This document shows, piece by piece, positions 1 to 9,087 of a stretch of DNA of 64,000 nt; position 1 is the stretch's first letter, and every line of letters begins with the position of its first letter. Location of the stretch: positions 682,001 through 746,000 of the forward strand of contig CP040678.1 of assembly GCA_005954745.1 (NCBI GenBank). Reading direction: 5' to 3'. Origin of the DNA: Halostella pelagica (GTDB lineage Archaea; Halobacteriota; Halobacteria; Halobacteriales; Natronoarchaeaceae). Below the pieces are notes generated by a model, which saw nothing but the letters and a program-made list of their open reading frames with translations, searched no databases and was not told the origin of the DNA. Position numbers and translations under genes: made by a program.

Positions 1-846
1 GATACCGATACATCCCGACGCGAGCGCCCACAGCAGTTCCGTCGGAAACGCGCACTGTACGGCGGTCTGGACGAACACGTGCGCTCCCCGATAGATGGCG
101 ATCCGCTCGTCGCGAGCGCAGGAGCCAGCGAACTCGACCCGGTCGTCGATGCGGAGGTCCCGAACCTGCTGTTCGTACGCGTCGCGTTGCGGGCCGTCGC
201 CGATCACCGTCGCGGACCAGTCGCGGTCCCGCAGCTCCGCCAACCCGAGCAGCATGCTCTCCAGGTTCGCGCCCTCGTCGAGGCGGCGGGCGTAGACGAT
301 GTTCCCCCGTTCGACCGGGTCGATGTCGCGAATGCGCTCGATGTCGATGCTGTCCGGTATCGCGCGGACATCGTTCTCGTCCGCGCCTATCTCGCGGACC
401 TGTGTCTTGATGAGTCGCGACGGCGTGACGATCCCGTCCGACCGATTCACGGCCCAGCGCCGCGCTCTGGGACTCCCCGCCTCGGACTCGTCGTCGCCGT
501 ACCACTCGGTGACGAGCGGACACCGCGACAGGGTCGCACCGACGCTTGCCGGGGTCACCTGCGACGGCGGGAGCGCCCCCGCATGAACGACATCGGGGTT
601 GACGATTCGCACGACGAACGGCAGCCGAAGCAGAAACGACCGCCGCGCCTCCGGTCCGACGACGACGCCGTGATAGGTGATATCCCCTTCCTCCCACCGG
701 TCGCCCGAGTCCTCCCACCACTTCGAACAGAGGACGTGAACGTCGTGACCGCGGTCCGCGAGACCGTTCGCGACGTTGCGCAATCGCCGAAGCGCGTCGC
801 TATCACGCTGTTTCCAGGTTTCCAACGAGACGACGGCGACCCGCAT
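1..846 (-). CDS. Glycosyltransferase, GT4-like, C-terminus cut off by window edge
   Basis: The reverse strand is open from an ATG at 846 to the window edge, giving 282 codons. The protein starts MRVAVVSLETWKQ, contains the N-terminal Rossmann pattern with GLADRGHDVHVL, and later has a C-terminal-domain pattern (VYARRLDEGANLESML, then VIGDGP and VEFAGSC) typical of GT-B glycosyltransferases of the RfaB/GT4 type. Such enzymes move a sugar from a nucleotide-sugar donor to a lipid or glycan at the cytoplasmic membrane; donor and acceptor cannot be read. The usual E-x7-E region lies just at the cut edge (TELLWALASG). A TATA-like box at 869-880 sits about 28 bases upstream of the ATG, suggesting a leaderless transcript. 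Confidence 0.85.
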   Translation of the reverse strand, partial: MRVAVVSLETWKQRDSDALRRLRNVANGLADRGHDVHVLCSKWWEDSGDRWEEGDITYHGVVVGPEARRSFLLRLPFVVRIVNPDVVHAGALPPSQVTPASVGATLSRCPLVTEWYGDDESEAGSPRARRWAVNRSDGIVTPSRLIKTQVREIGADENDVRAIPDSIDIERIRDIDPVERGNIVYARRLDEGANLESMLLGLAELRDRDWSATVIGDGPQRDAYEQQVRDLRIDDRVEFAGSCARDERIAIYRGAHVFVQTAVQCAFPTELLWALASGCIGI

Positions 847-1245
847 TTACACTGGGTCACGCACGGGGGTACTAAAAATCCCGTTCGTTCGGGGGCGATG
901 GTGGTGGGCAGCGTTCGGCGTGCTTTGATAGCGTTAATACCAACCCGTCACCGTCATATTCGAACTTGGCAATGTCGCCTGCTATCGTCCTGTAATCGTC
1001 GATCCCAACCGGAATTAAGTGAGTATCTCCAGATATACCCTCACAAACAGAGCGGTTTCCTCTTTTGTGAATATGATTCGTGGCCGAACAACTGCAAATG
1101 ATAGTACTATCCGCAGTGTTTCAGAACGAGGTATACCCTTTAATAATTGACACCTACAGTCCCTATAGAGCGGACCTTACTCAGGCGAATTAGCTAAAAA
1201 TAGTTAGTGATATATCTAAAAGGAGAGAGGGCCAATAGCTATATT
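847..1245. other. AT-rich intergenic region with a palindrome
   Basis: About 400 bases, much richer in A and T than the flanking genes. It holds the promoter of the glycosyltransferase at its left end. I see no convincing reading frame. A perfect 12-base palindrome, GATAGTACTATC, lies at 1100-1111 and is flanked by ACTGC (1091-1095) and GCAGT (1113-1117), so an interrupted dyad spans about 27 bases. It could be an operator, a terminator or chance. Confidence 0.5.
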
Positions 1246-4200
1246 TTAGCCATTGGACGGACAGCGGAACTCTACGTTGCTGATCGCGTGACCACCTAGA
1301 TCTGACGCACTGATAGTACCGCTTTCAGCGGTCATTGTCACAGTGTTCCCACCACCGGAGGCTACGACTTCAACCGGGCCGACGTTAGATTGGAAGGTAA
1401 GCTCTTCCACTTCGTTATCTTCGTCCCACTCAGTGATGGTTATCGATACCGCGTTTTCATAGTCTCCTTCAACTACCCAGTTCATGGGTTGAGATTCTGA
1501 CGTCTGATCGAGATTGTCATACTTGACGAGGAGCTCACCCGGACCAGTAGGACACTCACCTGCCCCTTGGTCGCACTGAATCTCGAACTGCAGGTCTCCT
1601 TGGCGGTCACCGTTAACGAAGACGTTGACGGTGCCTCCATCTTCGAGTTCGTCGCCACTGAGAGCGATGTCGGTGGTCTGGGTCGCGTCGTCACCTTCCT
1701 CAAAGGTGACTGCACCGACAACGTCGCCCTGAACTTTCAGTTGGACGTTGACCGGATATTCGACCGCATCCGGGTTGTTCAGCGTCACGTCCACCACTGC
1801 ACTACCGTCGTCGAGACACCTGTAATCGATGCTGATGTCCGGCTGTTCAGGCTCTGGTTCGGGCTGGTCACACTGGATCTCGAACTGGAGATCACTCAGC
1901 CGCTCGTCGTTGGCGAAGACGTTGATAACGCGGCTGTCTTCGAGTGCTTCGCTACTGAGAGCGATGTCGGTGGTCTGGGTCGTATCGCCACCTTCCTCGA
2001 AGGTGACTTCTCCGACGACTTCACCCTGGACTTTCAGCTGGACGTTGACCGGATACTCGACCGCGTCCGGGTTGTTCAGTGTCACGTCCGCCTCTGCACT
2101 ACCGTCGTCGAGACACCTGTAATCGATGCTGATGTCCGGCTGTTCCGGCTCTGGTTCGGGTTGGTCGCACTGAATCGTGAACTGGAGATCACTCAATCGC
2201 TCGTCGTTGGCGAAGACGTTGACAACGCGGCCCTCTTCGAGTTCCTGAGCGGTCAGGTCTAACGCGACAGTCTGGGATGCATCGTCACCTTCCTCGAAGG
2301 TGACTGCACCGACAACGTCGCCCTGAACTTTCAGTTGGACGTTGACCGGATACTCGACCGCATCCGGGTTGTTCAGCGTTATCTCTGCTTCCGCACTCCC
2401 GTCGTCGAGGCATTGCGGAGTAATGCTGATGTCCGGCTGTTCAGGCTGTTCACCGTCGTCTTCGTCACAGTCGATTTCCACGGATTCGGTCGCGATAACA
2501 GCGCCGGCACCCGGACTGACGATGTCGACGGTCTCGACCTCGTAGGTGTCGTCGTCGAGATTATCGAAGGTCTCGCTATCGCCGGCCTGGATCGTCGCCC
2601 CAGCGACGCTGTTGCCGTTGGAGTCGTACACGGTGACTGTCACTTCCTCGTCGTTCGGGTTCGTGACCGTGATTTCACCCTGGCCGTCCACGCACTGCGT
2701 GGTAATATCGACTCCCTGCGGTTCGTCGTCATCGCCGCAGTCGAGCGAATCGAGGTCGAACGTCTCCGATGCGATGGGACTGTTCTGGCCGCTCACGTAC
2801 GTCTCGACCGTCAGCGTCCCTTGCAGGCCCCCGATAGAGAACGTCCTACTTTCCCCCGGATCCAGATTGTAGTCAGCTATCTGGACGAAAGTGACGGTAA
2901 TGCCGGTGTTCTGATTCGCATTCTCTATGGTGATCGTCGGGACCCCGTCGACGCACTCCACCGTGATATCAGCTCCCTTCGGTTCGTCTTCTCGCTTCGT
3001 CGTGGTTTGTTCGGTCGTCGTCCGCTCAGTAGTCGTTTCCTTGGTGGTCCGTTCAGTGGTTTCCTGCGTCGTGGTTTGTTCGGTCGTCGTCCGCTCAGTA
3101 GTCGTTTCCTCGGTAGTCTGTTCGGTGGTGTCCTCGGTTGTTCGCTCAGTGGTGTCCTTGGTGGTCTGTTCAGTGGTCTCGGTCGGCGTTTCAGTGTCAG
3201 TCGGCTCCTCGGTCGTCTTCTCCGGTTCTTCCTCGCCCTCGACCGGACACTGACCGTTCACGATGTACGCGGCACCGCTGTTTTCGGCGTCGCTGTCGTT
3301 GCGCGTCGCGCCGACTGCGATGTCCTCGTTGCCGTCGCCGCTAGTGTCGTTGACGTCCGAGACGGCGATACCGGCGCGGTCGCCGGCACCTTCGCCGTGG
3401 AGCGTCGCCTCGGCGGTTTCGAGACTGCGGTTCTCCGCGAGGTTCTCGCCGCCGTAGACGAGGTAAGCGCTCCCATGTTCGTTGCCGTTGGAGTCGCTGA
3501 ACGGCGCGCCGACGAGCACGTCGTCGTACTCGTCGCAGGTCACGTCGCCGGACCCGGCCGAAGAGACCGACCATCCGGCGCGGTCGCCGTCGTCCTCGCC
3601 GGCGAGTCGCACGTCGGCGTCGCCGAGGTTCAGTTCGCTCGGCAGGTCGCCGCCGTGGACGACGTAGGCGGCACCGGCGGACGCGCCGGTGCTGTCGTTG
3701 AACGGCGCGCCGACGACCACGTCGCCGACTCCGTCGCCGTTCACGTCGCCGGCGTCGGAGAGCGACCATCCGGCCAGGTCGCCGGACGACTCGCCGCTCA
3801 TCTTGACGGCTGCGTCCGCGAGCGAGGACTCGCCGTCGGCCTGGATCACGGCGTAGGCGGCACCGGCGTTGGAGGCGGTGCTGTTGTTGAACGGCGCGCC
3901 GACGAGGATGTCAGCGGCTCCGTCGCCGTTCACGTCGCCACCGTTCGCGACGGCCTGACCAGCGCGGTCGCCGGCCGACTCGCCGCGCATCGTCGCGTCG
4001 GCGTCAGTCGCCGAGAGCATCACGTCGCCGTCGATCTCGAAGGTGTATGCGGCACCGGCGTTCTGACCGGCCCCGTCGTTACGCGGCGCGCCGACCGCGA
4101 CGGCGTCAGTGCCGTCGTCGTTCGGGTCGACCGCGGCGACCGAGAGACCGAACTGGTCACCGGCCTCGGCACCGGTGAGTTTCACGTCGGCGTCGGAGAG

Positions 4201-4779
4201 GTTCATCGTCCCCGTCATGTCCGCCGCGCCGTAGACGACGTACACCGCTCCGGCGTCGTTGTCGGGGTCGTCGTGCAGCGGCGCGCCGACGATCAGGTCG
4301 CTATCACCGTCGCCGTTGACGTCGCCCGACGCGACGCTGTATCCGGCCCAGTCACTGGCGCTCTCGCCCCGGAGCGTCAGGTCGGCGTCAGCGGCGTCGT
4401 ACTCGCCGTCCTCGACGGGACCGGTGAAGAGGTACGCCGCCCCGCTTCTGGTGTCAGTGCTGTTGTTAAACGGCGCGCCGACGATGACGTCGTCGTTACC
4501 GTCCCCATCTACGTCGCCGGCGGGAGCGATCGACGCTCCGAGTCTGTCGTCAGCGCCGTCGCCTCGTATCGTTACATCGGCATTAGAGAGGTTTGTTTCT
4601 CCGGAGAGTGTTCCACCCTCCTGTTGCTGTACGTTGTTCTGTCCGGAGACGCCGGCGTCCGCACTGTAGTCGCCGTCGCTGGCTACCGCGCCGATCGGAC
4701 CGACTCCGATCGCGATCGCGCTCAGCGCGACCAGCGCTGCGAGAACGACTGCGCGTCTCCGTTCGTTTGCATCTGTCAT
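1246..4779 (-). CDS. Secreted FG-GAP beta-propeller protein with Thr stalk and tandem repeat domains
   Basis: A 1177-residue surface protein. The ATG at 4779 is chosen over one nine codons upstream because it places a haloarchaeal surface-glycoprotein-type signal peptide (MTDANERRRAVVLAALVALS, Ala-rich, ending near residue 33) at the start. Residues about 60-500 hold seven FG-GAP repeats, each with a calcium-binding-like DVNGDG loop followed by VGAPFN and GAAY; seven make a closed integrin-alpha-like propeller. Residues about 515-593 are a Thr/Glu-rich linker (TTEQTT-type), probably O-glycosylated. Two Cys-containing beta domains follow, then three nearly identical 99-residue domains and a Cys-bounded C-terminal domain I do not recognise. 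No PGF-CTERM or transmembrane anchor is visible. Adhesion is an inference from the architecture. Confidence 0.9.
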   Translation of the reverse strand: MTDANERRRAVVLAALVALSAIAIGVGPIGAVASDGDYSADAGVSGQNNVQQQEGGTLSGETNLSNADVTIRGDGADDRLGASIAPAGDVDGDGNDDVIVGAPFNNSTDTRSGAAYLFTGPVEDGEYDAADADLTLRGESASDWAGYSVASGDVNGDGDSDLIVGAPLHDDPDNDAGAVYVVYGAADMTGTMNLSDADVKLTGAEAGDQFGLSVAAVDPNDDGTDAVAVGAPRNDGAGQNAGAAYTFEIDGDVMLSATDADATMRGESAGDRAGQAVANGGDVNGDGAADILVGAPFNNSTASNAGAAYAVIQADGESSLADAAVKMSGESSGDLAGWSLSDAGDVNGDGVGDVVVGAPFNDSTGASAGAAYVVHGGDLPSELNLGDADVRLAGEDDGDRAGWSVSSAGSGDVTCDEYDDVLVGAPFSDSNGNEHGSAYLVYGGENLAENRSLETAEATLHGEGAGDRAGIAVSDVNDTSGDGNEDIAVGATRNDSDAENSGAAYIVNGQCPVEGEEEPEKTTEEPTDTETPTETTEQTTKDTTERTTEDTTEQTTEETTTERTTTEQTTTQETTERTTKETTTERTTTEQTTTKREDEPKGADITVECVDGVPTITIENANQNTGITVTFVQIADYNLDPGESRTFSIGGLQGTLTVETYVSGQNSPIASETFDLDSLDCGDDDEPQGVDITTQCVDGQGEITVTNPNDEEVTVTVYDSNGNSVAGATIQAGDSETFDNLDDDTYEVETVDIVSPGAGAVIATESVEIDCDEDDGEQPEQPDISITPQCLDDGSAEAEITLNNPDAVEYPVNVQLKVQGDVVGAVTFEEGDDASQTVALDLTAQELEEGRVVNVFANDERLSDLQFTIQCDQPEPEPEQPDISIDYRCLDDGSAEADVTLNNPDAVEYPVNVQLKVQGEVVGEVTFEEGGDTTQTTDIALSSEALEDSRVINVFANDERLSDLQFEIQCDQPEPEPEQPDISIDYRCLDDGSAVVDVTLNNPDAVEYPVNVQLKVQGDVVGAVTFEEGDDATQTTDIALSGDELEDGGTVNVFVNGDRQGDLQFEIQCDQGAGECPTGPGELLVKYDNLDQTSESQPMNWVVEGDYENAVSITITEWDEDNEVEELTFQSNVGPVEVVASGGGNTVTMTAESGTISASDLGGHAISNVEFRCPSNG
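1567..2457. repeat. Three tandem copies of a 297-bp coding repeat
   Basis: Matching positions (TTGGTCGCACTG at 1567, CTGGTCACACTG at 1864, the next copy near 2161) are exactly 297 bases, or 99 codons, apart. The copies are nearly identical in protein (LDDGSA, LNNPDAVEYPVNVQLKVQG, FANDERLSDLQF) and very similar in DNA, with mainly third-position and a few local differences. This suggests recent duplication or gene conversion inside the FG-GAP protein gene. Confidence 0.92.
3000..3111. repeat. Direct repeat in the Thr-rich stalk
   Basis: A block of about 42 bases (starting CGTGGTTTGTTCGG) occurs at 3001 and again at 3070, a spacing of 69 bases or 23 codons. It encodes the repeated TTTERTTTEQTTT segments of the stalk. 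Slippage at this array would change stalk length. Confidence 0.8.
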
Positions 4780-5135
4780 TGGTACTCTTCCCTCTTTTGG
4801 CGTCAATTCAGGGCCCCTTTGTTATGATCTGAGTCCCTTCGGTTCCGGTTAGATTATTTCCACGATCGGTCGGCGTCGATCTGAGTAACGGCGGGATATG
4901 GGGTGAGGTAACACACATTGACTGACGGCCGTATCTGTACGCCTTCCTTTGGTAACGACGGATGTACATGACGACGTGACCTGAAACGGTGAGGAACAGT
5001 CGCAAAACTATTCATTACCTCGTCGGTGGGTGAAAGACCGCTACCGAATATCGCCGTCGGCGGTTAACGGTCGACGACTGCCCTGCCGACTCGTCGGACC
5101 CGAACTGCTTTCTTCCGGCCGAACGGAGTGTTCCC
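4780..5135. other. Divergent intergenic region
   Basis: About 355 bases between the FG-GAP gene (leftward) and the S9 peptidase gene (rightward). On the reverse strand AT-rich stretches near 4848-4862 could carry the FG-GAP promoter. A possible 65-codon reverse ORF at 4808-5005 lacks haloarchaeal composition and is not accepted. I see no RNA gene here. Confidence 0.45.
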
Positions 5136-6983
5136 GTGAGCTACGACATCGAACGCTATCTCAACGTCAGGAATGCGTACGGTGCTTCGTTCGACTCCGA
5201 GGGCGAGCGGCTCGCGTTCCTGCTCGATACCGTGGGAGTGCCGCAGGTCTGGACGCTCGACGAAGCGGGCGCGTGGCCGGAACAGCGCACGTTCTACGAC
5301 GAGCGAGTCACCTTCGTCTCGTGGTCGCCGGAACGCGACGAACTCGTCTTCGGTATGGACGAGGGAGGCGACGAGCGCACGCAGTTTTTCCGCCTCGACG
5401 CCGCCGACGGAACGGTGTCCGCGCTGACCGAAACCCCCGAGTCGAAACACCGATGGGGCGGGTGGAGTCACGACGGCGAGCGGTTCGCGTTCGCCTCGAA
5501 CCGACGGAACGAGGCCGTCTTCGACGTCTACGTGCAGGCGCGCGACGAAGCGGGAGACGACGCAACGCTCGTACACGAAGGCGACGGCTGGCTCTCGCTC
5601 GGCGGGTGGAGCCCGGACGACGACCGTCTGATCGTCCACGAGGCACACTCGAGTTTCGACCACGACCTCCATGTGCTCGACCTCGAATCCGGCGACTTGA
5701 CGCATCTCACCCCGGAGACGGACGACGTTAGATACCGGAGTACGGAGTGGGCCCCCGACGGCGACGCGCTCTACCTCGTTACGGACGAGGGGAGCGACAC
5801 GCTGTACCTCGCCCGTCTCGACCTCGACACGCGCGAGATCGATGTCGTCGAAGACGGCGGGCAGTGGAACGTCGACGGCGTCGCGCTGGACGACGAGACC
5901 GGGCGACTCGCCTACTCGCGCAACGTCGATGGGTACACCGAACTCACCGTCGGCGAACTGGTGAACGAGACCGATATCGACGAGTTCCCCGACCCCGACC
6001 TGCCGGGCGGCGTCTGCGGCGGCGTCGACTTCGGACCGGACGCCGAGCGCTTCGCGATCACCGCCAACGGCGACGCGACCAATCCGAACGTGTACGTCGT
6101 GGACGTAGAGACGGGCGAGGCCGAGCGCTGGACCGACGCGCCGACCGCCGGCATCCCCCGGGAGTCGTTCCGCGAGTCGGAGCTAGTTCGTGTGGAGAGT
6201 TCCGGTGTCGACGGGAGTCGACAGTCTGACCGCGGACCGGTGACTAATGAGAGACTGGAGGTACCGGGCTTTTTCACCCTGCCCGAGGTCGCTGATGCGG
6301 GCGAGACTCCGGTCATTGTCGACATTCACGGCGGCCCTGCGAGTCAGCGCCGGCCCTCCTTCAACGGCGTGAAGCAGTACTTCCTGAACCGCGGCTACGC
6401 CGTCTTCGAACCGAACGTCCGCGGCTCCTCGGGGTACGGTCGGGAGTACACTCACCTCGACGACGTACACAAACGCATGGACTCGGTCGCCGACGTGAAA
6501 GCGTGCGTCGAGTGGCTCCGCGACCACCCCGCGGTCGACCCTGACCGGATCGTCGCGAAGGGCGGCTCTTACGGGGGGTTCATGGTACTTGCCTGTCTCA
6601 CGGAGTATCCCGACCTCTGGGCCGCCGGCGTCGATATCGTCGGGATCGCTAACTTCGTCACGTTCCTGGAAAACACCGGCGACTGGCGGCGAGAACTCCG
6701 AGAAGCGGAGTACGGCAGTCTCGACGATGACCGAGAGTTCCTGGCCGAGATCAGCCCTATCAACAACATCGAGAACATCGAGGCCCCGCTGTTCGTCCTC
6801 CACGGCGAGAACGACCCGCGCGTGCCCGTCGGCGAGGCCGAGCAGATCGCGGACCGGGCAGTCGATCAGGGTGTCCCGGTACGAACACTGATCTTCGAGG
6901 ACGAAGGCCACGGGTTCACGAAACTGGAAAACAGAATCGAGGCCTACTCCGCGATCGCCGACTTCCTCGACGAACACGTGTAG
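5136..6983 (+). CDS. S9 family serine peptidase (prolyl oligopeptidase/acylaminoacyl-peptidase type)
   Basis: A 615-residue cytoplasmic peptidase beginning at GTG. Residues 1 to about 340 form a seven-blade propeller-like domain of WSPDG/WAPDGD repeats; the rest is an alpha/beta hydrolase. The catalytic triad is readable: Ser478 in GGSYGGF, Asp560 in NDPRVP and His592 in GHGF, in the expected order. An oxyanion-type HGGP motif lies at about residue 399. Members cleave short peptides or acylated N-terminal residues; the propeller excludes folded proteins. No signal peptide is present. It appears to be monocistronic. Confidence 0.93.
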   Translation: MSYDIERYLNVRNAYGASFDSEGERLAFLLDTVGVPQVWTLDEAGAWPEQRTFYDERVTFVSWSPERDELVFGMDEGGDERTQFFRLDAADGTVSALTETPESKHRWGGWSHDGERFAFASNRRNEAVFDVYVQARDEAGDDATLVHEGDGWLSLGGWSPDDDRLIVHEAHSSFDHDLHVLDLESGDLTHLTPETDDVRYRSTEWAPDGDALYLVTDEGSDTLYLARLDLDTREIDVVEDGGQWNVDGVALDDETGRLAYSRNVDGYTELTVGELVNETDIDEFPDPDLPGGVCGGVDFGPDAERFAITANGDATNPNVYVVDVETGEAERWTDAPTAGIPRESFRESELVRVESSGVDGSRQSDRGPVTNERLEVPGFFTLPEVADAGETPVIVDIHGGPASQRRPSFNGVKQYFLNRGYAVFEPNVRGSSGYGREYTHLDDVHKRMDSVADVKACVEWLRDHPAVDPDRIVAKGGSYGGFMVLACLTEYPDLWAAGVDIVGIANFVTFLENTGDWRRELREAEYGSLDDDREFLAEISPINNIENIEAPLFVLHGENDPRVPVGEAEQIADRAVDQGVPVRTLIFEDEGHGFTKLENRIEAYSAIADFLDEHV

Positions 6984-7060
6984 CGATGGAGTGGGACTCT
7001 ATCACGACGGCCCACGACAGTGAAGCGTCTCGCTCGCGTCGGCTCACGCTCGTTTTGACG

Positions 7061-7070
7061 GTATAAATTA
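7061..7070 (+). promoter_or_regulatory. TATA box of the ABC operon
   Basis: GTATAAATTA is a good haloarchaeal TATA box. Transcription would start near 7090-7095, leaving a leader of about 70 bases before the ATG at 7162. Confidence 0.55.
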
Positions 7071-7161
7071 AGCTAAGTGGATTCCGTAAATACTATTGGT
7101 TGGACGAGTGACAGCCACCACAAGAGAACCCTGGCTCTCGGTTACCCGTACCAACTAAACT

Positions 7162-8115
7162 ATGACTGCTATCGAAACCGACTCACTGACGAAGCGGTTC
7201 GGAGAGGACGTGTTAGCCGTCGATGACCTCACCCTAACGATCGAGGAGGGCGAGATATTCGGCTTCCTCGGCCCGAACGGTGCCGGGAAGTCGACGACGA
7301 TCAATATGCTGCTCGATTTTATCCGGCCGACTGACGGCTCGGCGACGGTGCTCGGCCACGATGCTCAAAAGGAATCCGGTGCGATCCGGCGCAAAGTTGG
7401 CGTCCTCCCGGAAGGCGCGAACGTGTACGACAGACTGACCGGCCGCGAACACGTCGAGTGGGCGATCCGGACCAAAGGTGTCGACGACGACCCCGACGAG
7501 ATCCTCGACAAGGTCGGTCTCGACCATGACGACGCAACCCGTCAAGCCGGCGGCTACTCGAAGGGGATGGCCCAGCGCCTCTCGTTCGGTATGGCGCTTG
7601 TCGGCGACCCCGAACTGCTGATCCTCGACGAACCTTCCTCCGGGCTGGACCCGAACGGTATTCAGGAGATGCGCGACCTCATACGCGAGGAGGCCGCGAG
7701 CGGGACGACGGTGTTTTTCTCCAGTCACATCCTCCCCGAGGTCGAGGCGGTGTGTGACCGCGTCGGCATCATGAACGAGGGGCAACTGGCGACCGTCGAC
7801 ACCATCGAGAACCTGCGTGACAGTTCGGACGGCCAGGCAACCATCGACGTCGAACTCGGCGGGATTCCGGACCGGATCGACCTCTCCAGCGTTGACGGTG
7901 TCGTGCAGGCTGATGTCGATGACGGAACGGTGACTGTCGTCTGCGAGGACCCCTCCGTGAAAGTCGATGTCGTGACGACACTCGCCCAGCAGGCCGAAGT
8001 CGTCGACATCCTCTCCGAGGACACGTCGCTCGAAGAACTGTTCAACACGTACACGACTGGCGACGCCGGCAGTTCCGAAGAGCGCGTCTCCGATCCCGCC
8101 GAGGTGACAGCATGA
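7162..8115 (+). CDS. ABC transporter ATP-binding protein (ABC-2 exporter type)
   Basis: A 317-residue ATPase. Walker A GPNGAGKST is at residues 37-45, the signature YSKGMAQRLS at about 133, and Walker B LLILDEPSSGLD at about 152-163, followed by the H-loop SSHILPE. A C-terminal extension of about 90 residues after the nucleotide-binding core resembles those of CcmA/NatA-type exporters. Its TGA overlaps the ATG of the permease gene by four bases (ATGA), so the two are translationally coupled. The substrate cannot be deduced. Confidence 0.95.
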   Translation: MTAIETDSLTKRFGEDVLAVDDLTLTIEEGEIFGFLGPNGAGKSTTINMLLDFIRPTDGSATVLGHDAQKESGAIRRKVGVLPEGANVYDRLTGREHVEWAIRTKGVDDDPDEILDKVGLDHDDATRQAGGYSKGMAQRLSFGMALVGDPELLILDEPSSGLDPNGIQEMRDLIREEAASGTTVFFSSHILPEVEAVCDRVGIMNEGQLATVDTIENLRDSSDGQATIDVELGGIPDRIDLSSVDGVVQADVDDGTVTVVCEDPSVKVDVVTTLAQQAEVVDILSEDTSLEELFNTYTTGDAGSSEERVSDPAEVTA

Positions 8116-8945
8116 GCATCGCGAACGTCGTCCGAAAGGACTTCAAAGACGTCCGGCGCGCGAAACTCGTCTGGGCACCCGCCGCGCTGTACACCATGTT
8201 CATGCTCCTGTTTTTCTGGGGGCAGAGCAACGGACCTGCCAACCCTAACTTCTACAGCCTGATTCAGGGGCTGGCCGGGATCGGCGGCGTCATGCTCATC
8301 CCGCTCATCGCACTGGTGGCGGCGTACCTTTCCATCGCCGGAGAGCGCGAGTCGGGGAGCATCAAGTTCCTGCTCGGACTCCCGAACTCCCGGTCCGACG
8401 TGGTTCTCGGTAAACTCCTCGCACGGTCTGCCGTGGTCGCGACGGGTCTGTTGGTTTCGTTCGCCGTCGCCGTTCTCGCTGCGATGGTGTTCGTCCCGGA
8501 CATGACGTTCGAATACGCCGACTACGCCGTGTTCGTCGCCCTGACGCTGCTGTACGCGTTGACGTACGTCGGAGTAGCAGTGAGTATCTCCGCCGTGTCG
8601 TCGAGTCGCTCGCGTGCGATGGGCGGCGCTATCGGGTTCTTCTTCGTATTCAACCTCGTCTGGAACTTCCTCCCGGTGAGCCCGAGAAATATGGTTCAGT
8701 TCCTGGCGGACAAACTCGGAACGGACGTTTCCCAGAACACGCTCGATCTCATCTGGGCGTCGAGTCCGACAGGCGCGTATTTCGGGTCGCTACAGTTCCT
8801 CGACACGCCCCAGTTCGCCGGCGGGATGTCCGGCAGTTCGCCTTTCTACCTCGAAGCGTGGTTCATGGTCGTCATCCTCGTCGCGTGGCTGGTCGTCCCG
8901 CTCGCGCTGGGTATCTGGCGGTTCCAGCGCGCCGAACTCGGCTAA
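8112..8945 (+). CDS. ABC-2 type permease, copy 1
   Basis: A 277-residue membrane protein with about six hydrophobic segments and the ABC-2 layout: a first helix after a basic N-terminus, then ERESGSIKFLLGLPNSRSDVVLGKLLARS, the cytoplasmic loop typical of the family. It is coupled to the ATPase by an ATGA overlap. It is closely similar along its whole length to the gene at 9084, and nearly identical over the first 28 residues. The two probably work with the single ATPase, as a heterodimer or as alternative homodimers. Confidence 0.93.
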   Translation: MSIANVVRKDFKDVRRAKLVWAPAALYTMFMLLFFWGQSNGPANPNFYSLIQGLAGIGGVMLIPLIALVAAYLSIAGERESGSIKFLLGLPNSRSDVVLGKLLARSAVVATGLLVSFAVAVLAAMVFVPDMTFEYADYAVFVALTLLYALTYVGVAVSISAVSSSRSRAMGGAIGFFFVFNLVWNFLPVSPRNMVQFLADKLGTDVSQNTLDLIWASSPTGAYFGSLQFLDTPQFAGGMSGSSPFYLEAWFMVVILVAWLVVPLALGIWRFQRAELG

Positions 8946-8976
8946 CTCACCGCCTCCACATCCGTTTCACGAACCC

Positions 8977-9087
8977 ATGACAGCAATCAAATCAGTTCCG
9001 ATGACGAACCGTCTCGACGAACGCTCCGAACGCGAGAGTGACGTGGTCACGGATGAAACATTGTCCGACGCGGCGGTGGTCGCATGA
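8977..9087 (+). pseudogene. Collapsed second ABC ATPase: only the two ends remain
   Basis: A 36-codon ORF begins MTAIKSVPMTNRLDERSE and ends LSDAAVVA, with its TGA overlapping the next permease's ATG as ATGA. The intact ATPase at 7162 begins MTAIETDSLTKRFGED and ends VSDPAEVTA, also with an ATGA overlap onto its permease. The start matches in protein and partly in DNA (ATGAC.GC.ATC.AA), and the end matches as well. I infer that an ATPase-permease pair was duplicated and that an in-frame deletion removed about 280 codons of the second ATPase. The mini-ORF may survive because it carries ribosomes to the permease start. Confidence 0.65.

Noticed and set aside
1567-2457. CRISPR array
   Set aside because: The repeats are 297 bases long, in frame and inside a surface-protein gene; there are no spacers or cas genes.
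2335-4827. 830-codon open frame on the plus strand
   Set aside because: It lies entirely antisense to the FG-GAP gene. The reverse frame has a signal peptide and seven clear repeats; the long opposite frame follows from GC-rich repeated codons.
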